A stretch of DNA of 61,089 nucleotides from Sulfuricella sp. (GTDB taxonomy: Bacteria; Pseudomonadota; Gammaproteobacteria; Burkholderiales; Sulfuricellaceae): assembly GCA_028714955.1 (NCBI GenBank), contig JAQTLK010000007.1:1-61089 (forward strand), given 5' to 3'. Below, one piece after another: positions 52,702-61,087 of the stretch. The notes below the pieces were generated by a model, which was given only the letters and a program-made list of their open reading frames with translations, made no database searches and had not been told where the DNA came from. Both the position numbers and the translations under genes were made by a program. Positions within the stretch are counted from its first letter, which is position 1. Every line of letters begins with the position of its first letter.

Positions 52702-54420
52702 ATGAACGGCAAACTTTCCATCAACGCGCAACAGCTCATCGTTGGCCGCCCGCACTGGCTGCTGGCCGGCATGTTGCTGTCGCTCCATTTCGCGCTCGCC
52801 TGGGGCGTGGATGGCTGGTGGTCAAGTTCCGCCTTGCTGGTGCATGTCGGTATTTTTCTCCTGTGGCAGCCGCTGTGGCGCGGCGAGCGCGAGCTTGGTC
52901 ATTGGCACCTGGCATGGCTGCTGCTGGGTGGCGGCGCCTTGCTCCTGCTGTGGAACAACTGGTGGACGCCCGCCCTGTGGCTGGGGGTGCTGGTTGGCCT
53001 GGTAGGCGGCGACGTGGCGGGCATGAGCGGGCGCCGCCAGCGCCTGGGGCATCTGCTCGCCTTGCTGTATCTGCTGGCCATGCTGCTGTTGGGGGTGGTG
53101 CCGCACCTGTTTGCCGATGTGCGGGGCAATCCCGCCTTGAACCTGATGGTGCGCTACGGCCTGCTCGTATTGCCCGTACTGATCGCCGTCTTGCCGTGGG
53201 GGAAACCGCAGGCCAGGCCCTTTTACGCCGTGGACTTCTTTTACAGCCTGATGCTGTTCCTGCTGGTGGTGGTGCTGGTATTGGGCAGCTTCGCGGTTAA
53301 AATGATCAGCCAGAGCAATTACCCCATGGCGCTGGCGCAGACCCTGGTGGTGATCGCCGGCGCCTTGTTTGCCCTGAGCTGGTTGTGGAATCCGCATGGC
53401 GGGTTTGCTGGCGGTGGGCAGTTGATGTCGCGTTATTTGCTGAGCGTCGGCTTGCCGTTTGAGCGCTGGCTGCGCAATCTTGCGACGCTGGCGGAGCAGG
53501 AGCGCGATGCGCAGGAATTTCTGCGCCTGGCGTTCGATGATATTGCCGCCCTGCCCTGGGTGACGGGCGGGAAGTGGCAGACCCCGAGCGGTGGCGGAGT
53601 GTTCGGCGCAGTCTCGAAATATTCGGTCGAGTTTACCTTTCACCGCGTCAATCTGGTGCTTTATACGCGCTGGTCATTGAGCCCGGCGCTAATCCTGCAT
53701 ATCAAGTTGCTGACCCAGTTGCTGGGGTATTTCTACCAGGCCAAGCAGCGCGAACAGGAACAGAAATACAATGCTTATATGCAGGCGATTTTTGAAACCG
53801 GCGCCCGCCTTACCCATGATGTAAAAAACCTGTTGCAATCGCTGAAAACCCTTTGCGCCGCGGTGGAGAGCAGCGACCCGGCTCAGGCCCAGGCGCTGCA
53901 GGCCCTGATGCAGCGGCAATTGCCGCAGATCGTGCAGCGCCTGCAACTGACGCTGGACAAACTCAAGTCGCCCAAGGCGAATGCGGCCGAAGCGGTGGAA
54001 CGTATTTCCGCGCGATCATGGTGGGAGGCGCTGCAGCAACGCTATGCCCAGGAGCGAATCGAATTTGGCGCTTACGACATGTCCGCAGGAAAGCATATCC
54101 ATATCCCCGGCGAATTGTTCGACAGCGCGGCGGACAATCTGCTGCAGAATGCCCTGGTGAAGCGCAAGGTGGAACGCGACCTGGTGATCCGCGTGGGATT
54201 CTCCTGCGAAGGCGGAGGGCGGCTGACCGTGTGCGACGATGGCAGCGCGCTGGACGAGGTTCTGGCGGCCCGGTTGCTGGGCTCTCCGGTGCAGTCGGAC
54301 AGCGGGCTGGGAATCGGTCTTTACCAGGCCGGGCGCTTGGCGCGCCAGGCCGGCTATCAGCTTGCCCTGACCAGTAACCGGCCGGGGCGGGTGTGCTTTG
54401 AACTGATCGGTGCTTCCTGA
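52702..54420 (+). CDS. Orphan sensor histidine kinase, multi-TM
   Basis: 572 residues. Some eight to nine membrane helices (about 15-300) act as sensor region. H-box GARLTHDVKNLLQSLKTL near 370 with phospho-His, then HATPase_c with N-box DSAADNLLQNAL near 475 and G-boxes (DSGLGIGLYQAGRLA). No response regulator is next to it. The start ATG at 52702 is after GGGTCGCTC. The 253-bp upstream region shows no convincing gene. Confidence 0.85.
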   Translation: MNGKLSINAQQLIVGRPHWLLAGMLLSLHFALAWGVDGWWSSSALLVHVGIFLLWQPLWRGERELGHWHLAWLLLGGGALLLLWNNWWTPALWLGVLVGLVGGDVAGMSGRRQRLGHLLALLYLLAMLLLGVVPHLFADVRGNPALNLMVRYGLLVLPVLIAVLPWGKPQARPFYAVDFFYSLMLFLLVVVLVLGSFAVKMISQSNYPMALAQTLVVIAGALFALSWLWNPHGGFAGGGQLMSRYLLSVGLPFERWLRNLATLAEQERDAQEFLRLAFDDIAALPWVTGGKWQTPSGGGVFGAVSKYSVEFTFHRVNLVLYTRWSLSPALILHIKLLTQLLGYFYQAKQREQEQKYNAYMQAIFETGARLTHDVKNLLQSLKTLCAAVESSDPAQAQALQALMQRQLPQIVQRLQLTLDKLKSPKANAAEAVERISARSWWEALQQRYAQERIEFGAYDMSAGKHIHIPGELFDSAADNLLQNALVKRKVERDLVIRVGFSCEGGGRLTVCDDGSALDEVLAARLLGSPVQSDSGLGIGLYQAGRLARQAGYQLALTSNRPGRVCFELIGAS

Positions 54421-54441
54421 GCGTGGAAGTGGAAGGCGAAA

Positions 54442-54466
54442 AAAAACCGGCGCGAGGCCGGTTTTT
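54442..54466. terminator. Bidirectional terminator
   Basis: AAAAACCGGC / GCCGGTTTTT with a 5-nt loop lies between the sensor kinase and the convergent dsrE2 gene, with T-runs on both strands. Confidence 0.8.
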
Positions 54467-54480
54467 CCGTCATCCGCTCG

Positions 54481-54993
54481 TCAGATGTAGAGGCTGATAT
54501 CCGCTTCGCCACCATACTCGAAGTAAGTGGCGGCACCGACATATTCGAGGCCATCGATGAAGTCGCTGTGCGAGAAGCCGAACAGCTCGACCGTCATCTG
54601 GCAGGCCAGGAGCTTGACTTCGGCTTCCTGGCACAGTTCGCGCAATTCCGCGATGGTCGCCACGCCGTTGTTGGCGATGGTTTTTTTCATCAGCGCTGTG
54701 GCAATATCTTCATACCAGGGGATGTTGGCCTGAAGAATATTGGGAATGTTCCAGTTGATGTCCTTGAACCATTGGGGGCCAAACGGCATCTTCATGGGCA
54801 TGCCAGGGTTGCCGAGCGGACTGACCTTGAGGCAGGACAGGTCCTTGCGCAAACATTGCAGGCCGTAGAATGTGAAGAACATGGTCACTTCGTAGCCCAG
54901 CGCCGCTGCGGTGGAAGCCAGAATGAAGGGCGGGTAGGCCCAGTCCAGTGTCCCCTTGGTGGCGATAATCGTTAATTTTTTTTGGTCATCCAT
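54481..54993 (-). CDS. dsrE2: DsrE2-type sulfur carrier protein
   Basis: 170 residues, DsrE/DsrF-like superfamily: KKLTIIATKGTLDWAYPPFILASTAAALG, FFTFYGLQCLRKDLSC, and ELCQEAEVKLLACQMTVELFG. Several Cys (47, 54 region; 122, 130 region) are available for persulfide binding. In sulfur oxidisers rhd-tusA-dsrE2 form a conserved set that relays sulfur to TusA and then DsrEFH. A hydrophobic segment may make it membrane-associated. Confidence 0.92.
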   Translation of the reverse strand: MDDQKKLTIIATKGTLDWAYPPFILASTAAALGYEVTMFFTFYGLQCLRKDLSCLKVSPLGNPGMPMKMPFGPQWFKDINWNIPNILQANIPWYEDIATALMKKTIANNGVATIAELRELCQEAEVKLLACQMTVELFGFSHSDFIDGLEYVGAATYFEYGGEADISLYI

Positions 54994-55051
54994 CTCTTAA
55001 GCCCCTCATTTGTGTGTTAGCGGATGCTTGTTTCCGTGACGGCAGATTTTA

Positions 55052-55279
55052 TTATTTCTTCTTCATGAAGAAGGTGTATTCGCCGCCGGCCTCAGTGGAA
55101 GACATCAGTTCATTGCCGGTCTGTTTGGCAAAGGCCTGGAAGTCCTTTACGGAACCCGGATCGGTGGAGAGGATCTTCAGTACTTGACCGGAACCGATTT
55201 CGGCCAGGGCTTTCTTGGCGCGCAAAATTGGCAGGGGGCAGTTCAGGCCGCGTGCATCCAGTTCTTTATCAGCATTCAT
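55052..55279 (-). CDS. tusA: TusA sulfurtransferase
   Basis: 75 residues with the LNCPLPIL (CPxP) active Cys at position 14, and the C-terminal GGEYTFFMKKK. Central sulfur carrier feeding DsrEFH. Between rhd and dsrE2, on one transcript. Confidence 0.95.
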   Translation of the reverse strand: MNADKELDARGLNCPLPILRAKKALAEIGSGQVLKILSTDPGSVKDFQAFAKQTGNELMSSTEAGGEYTFFMKKK

Positions 55280-55348
55280 ATGGTTCTCTCCTCAGCAGGT
55301 TAATTAAAGCAAACGAAAAAGGGGATTATTTATAGATGAGTTACGGAA

Positions 55349-55693
55349 TTATTGCAAGCTGAAATTTAAGCCGGGGGTGGCCAGCATTTGGCCGGCGCGC
55401 ACCCACGCCAGGATGCCGCCTTGCAGGTTCATCACGTTGCGGAATCCTTGTTGCGACAGGAAGGCCGTGACCTGGCCGGATCGCGCGCCGCTCTGGCAGT
55501 AAAACACGGTGGGCGTGTCCGCGCACAGTTCATTGACTTTCAGGGGAATGAGATGCATCGGAATATGTTCGGCGCCGGCAATGTAACCGCGCGCCACTTC
55601 GCCTTCCGAGCGGACATCGATCAGTTTGATCGTGCCTTCCGAGCGCATTTTTTCCAGACCGCTAATGTCGATTTCCCGAATGCCGAACATCAT
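55349..55693 (-). CDS. Single-domain rhodanese, Rhd of rhd-tusA-dsrE2
   Basis: 114 residues with one rhodanese domain; active-site loop CQSGARSGQ with Cys at about 71. N-terminal MMFGIREIDISGLEKMRSEG and the DVRSEGEVARGYI substrate-loop are typical. It mobilises sulfane sulfur for TusA. Two ATG codons (55693, 55690) precede the domain. Confidence 0.93.
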   Translation of the reverse strand: MMFGIREIDISGLEKMRSEGTIKLIDVRSEGEVARGYIAGAEHIPMHLIPLKVNELCADTPTVFYCQSGARSGQVTAFLSQQGFRNVMNLQGGILAWVRAGQMLATPGLNFSLQ

Positions 55694-55745
55694 TTCTCCT
55701 TGCGTTAAATCAGGGGTAACTTAACGTAAAACAACGCGAAGCGTT

Positions 55746-56046
55746 ACCTTGTCCCCCTCGCCCTTTGGGAGAGGGCAGGGGGGTGAGGGAAACGATCACG
55801 GCAAATCGCCATGATCGTTAGGGATTGCTAATATAACAAATTCCGGTTTTTATGCAACCCATTCAATCAACATGGTATTTGCATCCCGCCCCCGCTTGAC
55901 GTGAATACTCGCGCAGCGAGACCTCGTCCCCCTTCTCGCCGGTGAGCGGCTTTGCCTCCAATCCCGGCAGGGATGAGGGAAACGGTCATGGCGCAGCAGC
56001 ACTGTTTCATGATTTGGTGCGGCGCTGCCTCATGACCGTTAGGTTA
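55746..56046. repeat. Two related hairpin repeats in the rhd-soeC gap
   Basis: The 350-bp gap holds no gene. Two copies share ACCTYGTCCCCCT, then GRTGAGGGAAACGRTCA, and end TGAYCGTTAGG: copy A about 55746-55822, copy B about 55921-56043. In A the palindrome is AACGATCA...TGATCGTT (55791-55819). In B the outer AACGGTCATG/CATGACCGTT spans 55981-56040 with a longer, partly paired core. The right end of B touches the soeC stop. Confidence 0.65.
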
Positions 56047-57024
56047 GGAAATCGTCTGGTAATACAGGTTTTGCGGGTGGTTGGCCTGGGCGAAGAAGAA
56101 CCAGCGTTCGGCGATCAGCCCCGCGTATTGCACGAGAAATGCCAGCAACAGCAGGCTGGCGGTGTTGTCCGACAAGCCCCAGGCAAGCAGCACGAACGGC
56201 AAAGCGAAAGTCAGTGCAATAAATAGCCATTTTACCGAACGCAACGCGCTGGCAGATTTGCCGTGGAAAAACTCGCGCGTGTTGAACGAGCCGCCCATGA
56301 AGCCCTGCGACTTTTGCGCGATCACCTTGTGGCGCACGCCGATGGCGCTTTGCAGGGTGGATTTCGGCTTGAGCTTGTGGTTTCGCACCAGCGACGCCGT
56401 GCGCGAGATGAAGGCGAGCACGGTGATGATGAGCGCCCACTTGCCGTAAAAACCGGTCAATGCCGGCGCGGCGAGCGCGGCGAAGGCGGCGGCCAGGGCG
56501 AAGCCGGATGCGCCGCCGAGCAGGATGAAGTTGCTCACCGTGAGCGGGGTATGCCATTCCTGCAGGAAACGCAGGCAGGCGTAGATCATGCCGGTGCTGA
56601 CGAACAGCGCGAAGCACAACAGCGTGCCGGCGGCACCGATCAGCATGATCAAGTCGACCTGCAAGGTTTCGCCCAGCGTGAAAAGCGGAACATTCCAGCC
56701 GAAATAATGCGCGACGCCGTAACCGAACACGCAGGCCATGAACGCCGGCAGCACGATCACTTCGCGCGACAGCCAGGAAGTACGCCACTGCGCGGCAGAG
56801 CGCCAGGCGCGCTCGGGGTGGCCGAGATGGAAGAACGAAGAAACCAGGCCCGCGATCAGGAATGCCAGCGCGATCAGGCTGCCCACGGCATAGAACTGGC
56901 GGTCTCCCTCTGCTGAAAGCACGTGGAACAGCGCATAGACCTGGCCGGTGTACAGTGCCAGGAACAAGCCCTGGCCGACGCCGATCAGGGTGGTGAGAAA
57001 AATTACGGAAAAAGCAGGATGCAC
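56044..57024 (-). CDS. soeC: SoeC-like membrane anchor of sulfite dehydrogenase
   Basis: 326 residues, eight or so helices, DmsC/NrfD-like (LVSSFFHLGHPERAWRSAAQWRTSWLSREV is the DmsC family segment). It links SoeAB to quinone. Follows soeB after a 178-bp gap with a strong inverted repeat, which is unusual inside this operon. Confidence 0.9.
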   Translation of the reverse strand: MHPAFSVIFLTTLIGVGQGLFLALYTGQVYALFHVLSAEGDRQFYAVGSLIALAFLIAGLVSSFFHLGHPERAWRSAAQWRTSWLSREVIVLPAFMACVFGYGVAHYFGWNVPLFTLGETLQVDLIMLIGAAGTLLCFALFVSTGMIYACLRFLQEWHTPLTVSNFILLGGASGFALAAAFAALAAPALTGFYGKWALIITVLAFISRTASLVRNHKLKPKSTLQSAIGVRHKVIAQKSQGFMGGSFNTREFFHGKSASALRSVKWLFIALTFALPFVLLAWGLSDNTASLLLLAFLVQYAGLIAERWFFFAQANHPQNLYYQTIS

Positions 57025-57065
57025 GATCTAATACTCCATTCTTTCAATTATTCCAAAACGGCAAT

Positions 57066-57193
57066 TTAACCACGGGGTGCACGGGGCACACGGGGAAGGC
57101 AAGAACTTTGGGTTGCAATTCATTTGCCCAAATGTGCCAGACATAAATACTTGAATTGATTTTCCCCGTGCTCCCCGTGTGCCCCGTGGTTAA
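57066..57193. repeat. Long inverted repeat between soeB and soeC
   Basis: Two 32-bp arms (57066-57097 and 57162-57193) pair with four mismatches across a 64-bp spacer. Each arm is built from CACGGGG units at 9-bp spacing. No U-run follows. It can form a large intercistronic hairpin on either strand. Confidence 0.8.
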
Positions 57194-57202
57194 CAGTGTT
57201 TT

Positions 57203-57934
57203 TTACCAAGACGTCACATCGTCCAGCGACGGCTCGCTCTTGTCCGGCTTGGGCAGCAGGCGCTCTTTCTTGAGCGGGTTGTCGGCGCGCACCAGTTCGT
57301 CGTCGTGGATACGCAGCTGTGTCTTGCGTCGCGGCAGGTAGTGGTTGGACGGCTTGGTGCCCCATTCCGGCATGAGCGGGTAGCCGCTGCTATCGCGGAT
57401 TGCAACCGAAACGGCCGACTCCGGATCGTGCACGTCGCCGAACAGGCGCGCGCTGGTCGGGCAGGCGAGCACGCAGGCGGGCTTGCGTTCCTTTTCCGGC
57501 AATCCCATGTCGTAAATGCGATCCACGCACAAGGTGCACTTCTTCATCACCTTCTGCTTCTCGTCGATTTCGCGCACGCCGTAAGGGCATGCCCAGGAGC
57601 AATATTTGCAGCCGATGCACTTGTCGTAGTCCACCAGCACGATGCCGTCCTCCTTGCGCTTGTAGGATGCGCCGGTCGGGCACACCGGCACGCACGGCGG
57701 CTCTTCGCAATGCAGGCAGGATTTGGGGAAATGCACCGTTTCGGTGTTGGGGAAGGTTCCCACCTCGAAGGTCTGCACCCGGTTGAGGAACGTGCCGGTC
57801 GGCTCCGCGCCATAGGGGTTGAAGTCGGACAGCGGCCCGGCCATGCCGGAGGTGTTCCATTCCTTGCAGTTGGTGACGCAGGCATGGCAGCCGACGCACA
57901 CGTTAAGGTCGATGACGAGGGCGAGCTGGGTCAT
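57203..57934 (-). CDS. soeB: SoeB, iron-sulfur subunit of sulfite dehydrogenase
   Basis: 243 residues, DmsB-like with four Cys groups: C13-x2-C16-x2-C19-x3-C23 (CVGCHACVTNC), CLHCEEPPCVPVCPTG, CIGCKYCSWACPYG and CTLCVDRI...CVLACPTS. No Tat signal, so cytoplasmic like SoeA. The ATG at 57934 overlaps the soeA stop as ATGA with AAGGAG 8 bp before it; another ATG is two codons upstream. Passes electrons from SoeA to SoeC. Confidence 0.95.
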   Translation of the reverse strand: MTQLALVIDLNVCVGCHACVTNCKEWNTSGMAGPLSDFNPYGAEPTGTFLNRVQTFEVGTFPNTETVHFPKSCLHCEEPPCVPVCPTGASYKRKEDGIVLVDYDKCIGCKYCSWACPYGVREIDEKQKVMKKCTLCVDRIYDMGLPEKERKPACVLACPTSARLFGDVHDPESAVSVAIRDSSGYPLMPEWGTKPSNHYLPRRKTQLRIHDDELVRADNPLKKERLLPKPDKSEPSLDDVTSW

Positions 57935-60822
57935 TTCCATTCTCCTTTTCCGGCAAAGAAGGCAAACCAGTTCGGCCTTTTCTGCGCCATCCCCGGCACC
58001 GGCTTGAGGGGTTCGAATTGCGGCGAGGTGTGCTGCGGTTCGTCCGCGCCCGCCGGGTAGATGCGCACCCGCACGTCGAACCAGCCGGCCTGCCCGGTGA
58101 TCGGGTCCGAATTGGAGAGGTGGGCGCCGGCATCGTGGGCCGGCAGTTCTTCGCCGATCAGGTGGTTGAGCAGGAAGCCTTTTTGCGCCTCGTTGGCATC
58201 GGCATCCAGCCCCCACGCGCCGGCAGCCTTGCCGATGGCGTTCCAGGTCCACACCGTGCCCGGCTCCACCGCCTCGGAGAAGCGGCACATGCAGCGCACC
58301 TTGCCGTGCATGGATTCGGCCCACATCCAGCCGCCGTCGGCGATGCCTTGCGCTGCGGCGGTTTTCGGGTTGACGAAGAGGAAGTTGTGGGCGTGGATCT
58401 GGCGCAGCCAGGCGTTCTGCGAATCCCACGAGTGGTACATCGCCATCGGCCGCTGGGTGATGGCGTTGAGCGGGTATTTCCGGGTGTCGGAAAGCTGGGT
58501 TTCGAGCGTCTCGTAATAGAACGGCAGCGGATCGAAATAGGTTTCGATGCGTTTTTTCAGGTGTTGCGGCGGTTGGCGCCCGTCCGTTTTGCCCTGCGCG
58601 GCAAGGCGGAACTTCTGCAGCACTTCCGAATAGATGTGGATCGAGATCGGCTCGGCGTAGCGCGTGATGCGGTTGCGCTGCGCCCATTCCAGGTAGCCCT
58701 GGTTCCAGTTGCGCATGTACTGGTAGGAGCGCGGCAGTTCGTGGTGGAAAAATCCTCCATTCTGGGCATACATCTCCCACTGGCGCGGATTGGGTTCGCC
58801 GCGCATGGTTTTTTCGCCGCCCTTGCCGCGCCAGCCGGAAAGGAAGCCGATGCCGGAGCCGGGTTCGGTCTCGTAGTTGACGATGAAGTCGGGATAGTCG
58901 CGGTACTTGCGCGCACCGTCCTTGTGGGTGAAGGCCGGCAGTTTCAGGCGCGCGCCCAGCTCGATCAGCACCTCCTGGAACGGCTTGCAGTCGCCTTTGG
59001 GCGCGACGATCGGGATGCGTACCGCGTCCACCGGGCCATCGAATTCGGAAATCGGGCGGTCGAGGATGGACATCACGTCGTGACGCTCCAGGTAGGTGGT
59101 ATCCGGCAACACCAGGTCGGCGAAGGCGGTCATTTCCGAGTGGAATGCGTCGCACACGATCAGGAAGGGGATCTTGTACTCGCCATCCTCGCGCTTATCG
59201 TTGAGCATGTCGCGCACCGAGACGGTGTTCATGGTGGAGTTCCACGCCATGTTCGACATGAAGATCAGCAGGGTGTCGATGCTGTAGGGATCGCCGCGCC
59301 AGGCGTTGGTGATGACGTTGTGCATCAGGCCGTGCACCGCCAGCGGATGCTCCCAGGAGAACGCCTTGTCGATGCGCACCGGGCCGCCCTTCTCGTCCAC
59401 GAACAGGTCGTCCGGTTCCGCGGGCCAGCCCAGCGCCATGCCGTCGAGCGGCATGTTCGGGCGCACCCCTTCCGGCCCCCTGGGCGTCTTGGCGCAGGGC
59501 GGGATCGGGCGCGGGAACGGCACCTTGTGGCGGAAGCCGCCGGGGCGGTCGATGGTGCCCAGCAGCGACATCAGGATGGCCAGCGAACGGATGGTCTGGA
59601 AGCCGTTGGAGTGTGCCGCCAGCCCGCGCATGGCGTGGAAGGCGACGGGGTTGCCGGTGACGGTTTCGTGTTCCTTGCCCCAGGTGTCGGTCCAGGCGAT
59701 GGGCAGCTCGATGCGCTGGTCGCGCGCGGTGACGCCCATTTCATGCGCCAGCCGGCGGATGGTGGTGGCAGGGATGCCGGTGATGCCTTCCGCCCATTCC
59801 GGGGTGTAATCCTTGACGCGATCCTGCAAAAGTTGAAAGGCGGGCTTGAGCGGCGTACCGTCCTTGAGCCTGAATTCGCCCAGCAGGAAGGGGTCGGCGC
59901 CCGGGGTGTGGGTTACTACCGGTTTGTTGCTGTTGCGATCCCACCACAACTTGTTTTGCGGGTCGAAGCAGCCCTCTTCCTCAGGCACTTCGGTACGCAC
60001 GAACATGCCGAATTCGCTGCTGGTTTCATCCAGGTTGACCAGTTCCGCGGCATTGGAGTATTGCACCAGGAAATCGCGGTCGTACAGGCCCTGGCGGATG
60101 ATTTCGTGGTTCAGCGCCAGCAGCAACGCGCCATCGGTGCCGGGGCGGATCGGCACCCATTCGTCGGCGATGGCCGAATAGCCGGTGCGCACCGGGTTGA
60201 TCGAGATGAAGCGTCCGCCGTTGCGCTTGAACTTGGACAGCGCGATCTTCATCGGGTTGGAGTGATGATCCTCGGCGGTGCCGATCATCACGAACAATTT
60301 TGCGCGGTCGAGATCGGGGCCGCCGAATTCCCAGAACGAGCCGCCGATGGTGTAGATCATGCCGGCGGCCATGTTGACCGAGCAGAAGCCGCCGTGGGCG
60401 GCATAGTTGGGGGTGCCGAACTGCTTGGCGAAGAGGCCGGTCAGGGCCTGCATCTGATCGCGCCCGGTAAAGAGGGCGAATTTTTTCGGATCGGTGGCGC
60501 GGATGTGCGCCAGGCGCTCTTCCATCATGGCGAACGCCTCGTCCCAGGAAATCGCCTCGAATTCGTTCGCGCCGCGCTCGCTGCCAGCCTTGCGGCGCAG
60601 CGGCACGGTCAGGCGCGCCGGGGAATACTGCTTCATGATCCCGGACGAGCCCTTGGCGCAGATCACGCCCTGGTTGAGCGGATGGTCCGGGTTGCCCTGG
60701 ATGTAGCGCACCTCGCCGCCGCGCAGCGTGACGCGGATGCCGCAGCGGCAGGCGCACATGTAGCAGGTGGTGTTCTTGACTTCCTGCTGGTCGTGATTGT
60801 CGAACTGAATTTCAGCACTCAT
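57931..60822 (-). CDS. soeA: SoeA, molybdopterin catalytic subunit of cytoplasmic sulfite dehydrogenase
   Basis: 963 residues. The N-terminal [4Fe-4S] site has C20-x2-C23-x3-C27 and C55 (CYMCACRC ... CAKG); bis-MGD-binding domains follow (TGRDQMQALTGLFAKQFG, FVMIGTAEDHHSNP, NPVRTGYSAIADEW) and a C-terminal MoCo domain. No Tat signal, as expected for the cytoplasmic SoeABC type. With SoeBC it oxidises the sulfite from DsrAB to sulfate. ATG at 60822 has GGAAAGCC; earlier in-frame ATGs at 60834 and 60852 lack ribosome sites. Assignment against polysulfide or thiosulfate reductases rests on the dsr context. Confidence 0.88.
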   Translation of the reverse strand: MSAEIQFDNHDQQEVKNTTCYMCACRCGIRVTLRGGEVRYIQGNPDHPLNQGVICAKGSSGIMKQYSPARLTVPLRRKAGSERGANEFEAISWDEAFAMMEERLAHIRATDPKKFALFTGRDQMQALTGLFAKQFGTPNYAAHGGFCSVNMAAGMIYTIGGSFWEFGGPDLDRAKLFVMIGTAEDHHSNPMKIALSKFKRNGGRFISINPVRTGYSAIADEWVPIRPGTDGALLLALNHEIIRQGLYDRDFLVQYSNAAELVNLDETSSEFGMFVRTEVPEEEGCFDPQNKLWWDRNSNKPVVTHTPGADPFLLGEFRLKDGTPLKPAFQLLQDRVKDYTPEWAEGITGIPATTIRRLAHEMGVTARDQRIELPIAWTDTWGKEHETVTGNPVAFHAMRGLAAHSNGFQTIRSLAILMSLLGTIDRPGGFRHKVPFPRPIPPCAKTPRGPEGVRPNMPLDGMALGWPAEPDDLFVDEKGGPVRIDKAFSWEHPLAVHGLMHNVITNAWRGDPYSIDTLLIFMSNMAWNSTMNTVSVRDMLNDKREDGEYKIPFLIVCDAFHSEMTAFADLVLPDTTYLERHDVMSILDRPISEFDGPVDAVRIPIVAPKGDCKPFQEVLIELGARLKLPAFTHKDGARKYRDYPDFIVNYETEPGSGIGFLSGWRGKGGEKTMRGEPNPRQWEMYAQNGGFFHHELPRSYQYMRNWNQGYLEWAQRNRITRYAEPISIHIYSEVLQKFRLAAQGKTDGRQPPQHLKKRIETYFDPLPFYYETLETQLSDTRKYPLNAITQRPMAMYHSWDSQNAWLRQIHAHNFLFVNPKTAAAQGIADGGWMWAESMHGKVRCMCRFSEAVEPGTVWTWNAIGKAAGAWGLDADANEAQKGFLLNHLIGEELPAHDAGAHLSNSDPITGQAGWFDVRVRIYPAGADEPQHTSPQFEPLKPVPGMAQKRPNWFAFFAGKGEWK

Positions 60823-60923
60823 TTGGCTTTCCATGGTGGATGGCGATGCCATCTATTAACAGGGCAGGGTTTCCAGTGCTCGAGACCAAACCGCTGCCGC
60901 GATTTTTCCTTGACGGCTATCCC

Positions 60924-61087
60924 AGCCCGGATGTTTCATAAATTGACGCGCGCCCTCGCCGGTCTTTTGTTCCGCAGGGAAATTTCGTTCGGTCGGGTGT
61001 ATGAATAAAATGCCACTCCCTCACAAAATTCCCCTGCGGAACAAAATCCTGCGCGATCATCACGCGAATTTATGAAACATCCGGGCT
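60924..61087. repeat. 164-bp palindromic (MITE-like) element upstream of soeA
   Basis: Terminal arms of 21 bp (60924-60944 and 61067-61087; core CCCGGATGTTTCATAAA) are perfect reverse complements. A second pair, TTTTGTTCCGCAGGG and its complement near 60964 and 61030, has one mismatch. No ORF is inside. It ends 2 bp before the window edge and 100 bp before the soeA start. Confidence 0.8.

Noticed and set aside
57931-60822. Polysulfide/thiosulfate reductase (PhsA/PsrA)
   Set aside because: Those are Tat-exported; this protein has no twin-arginine signal and sits by rhd-tusA-dsrE2, favouring SoeA.
58018-61008. 996-codon open frame on the plus strand across soeA
   Set aside because: It is the antisense shadow of soeA; composition is His/Arg/Gly/Val-rich without domain motifs, and soeA is clearly coding.
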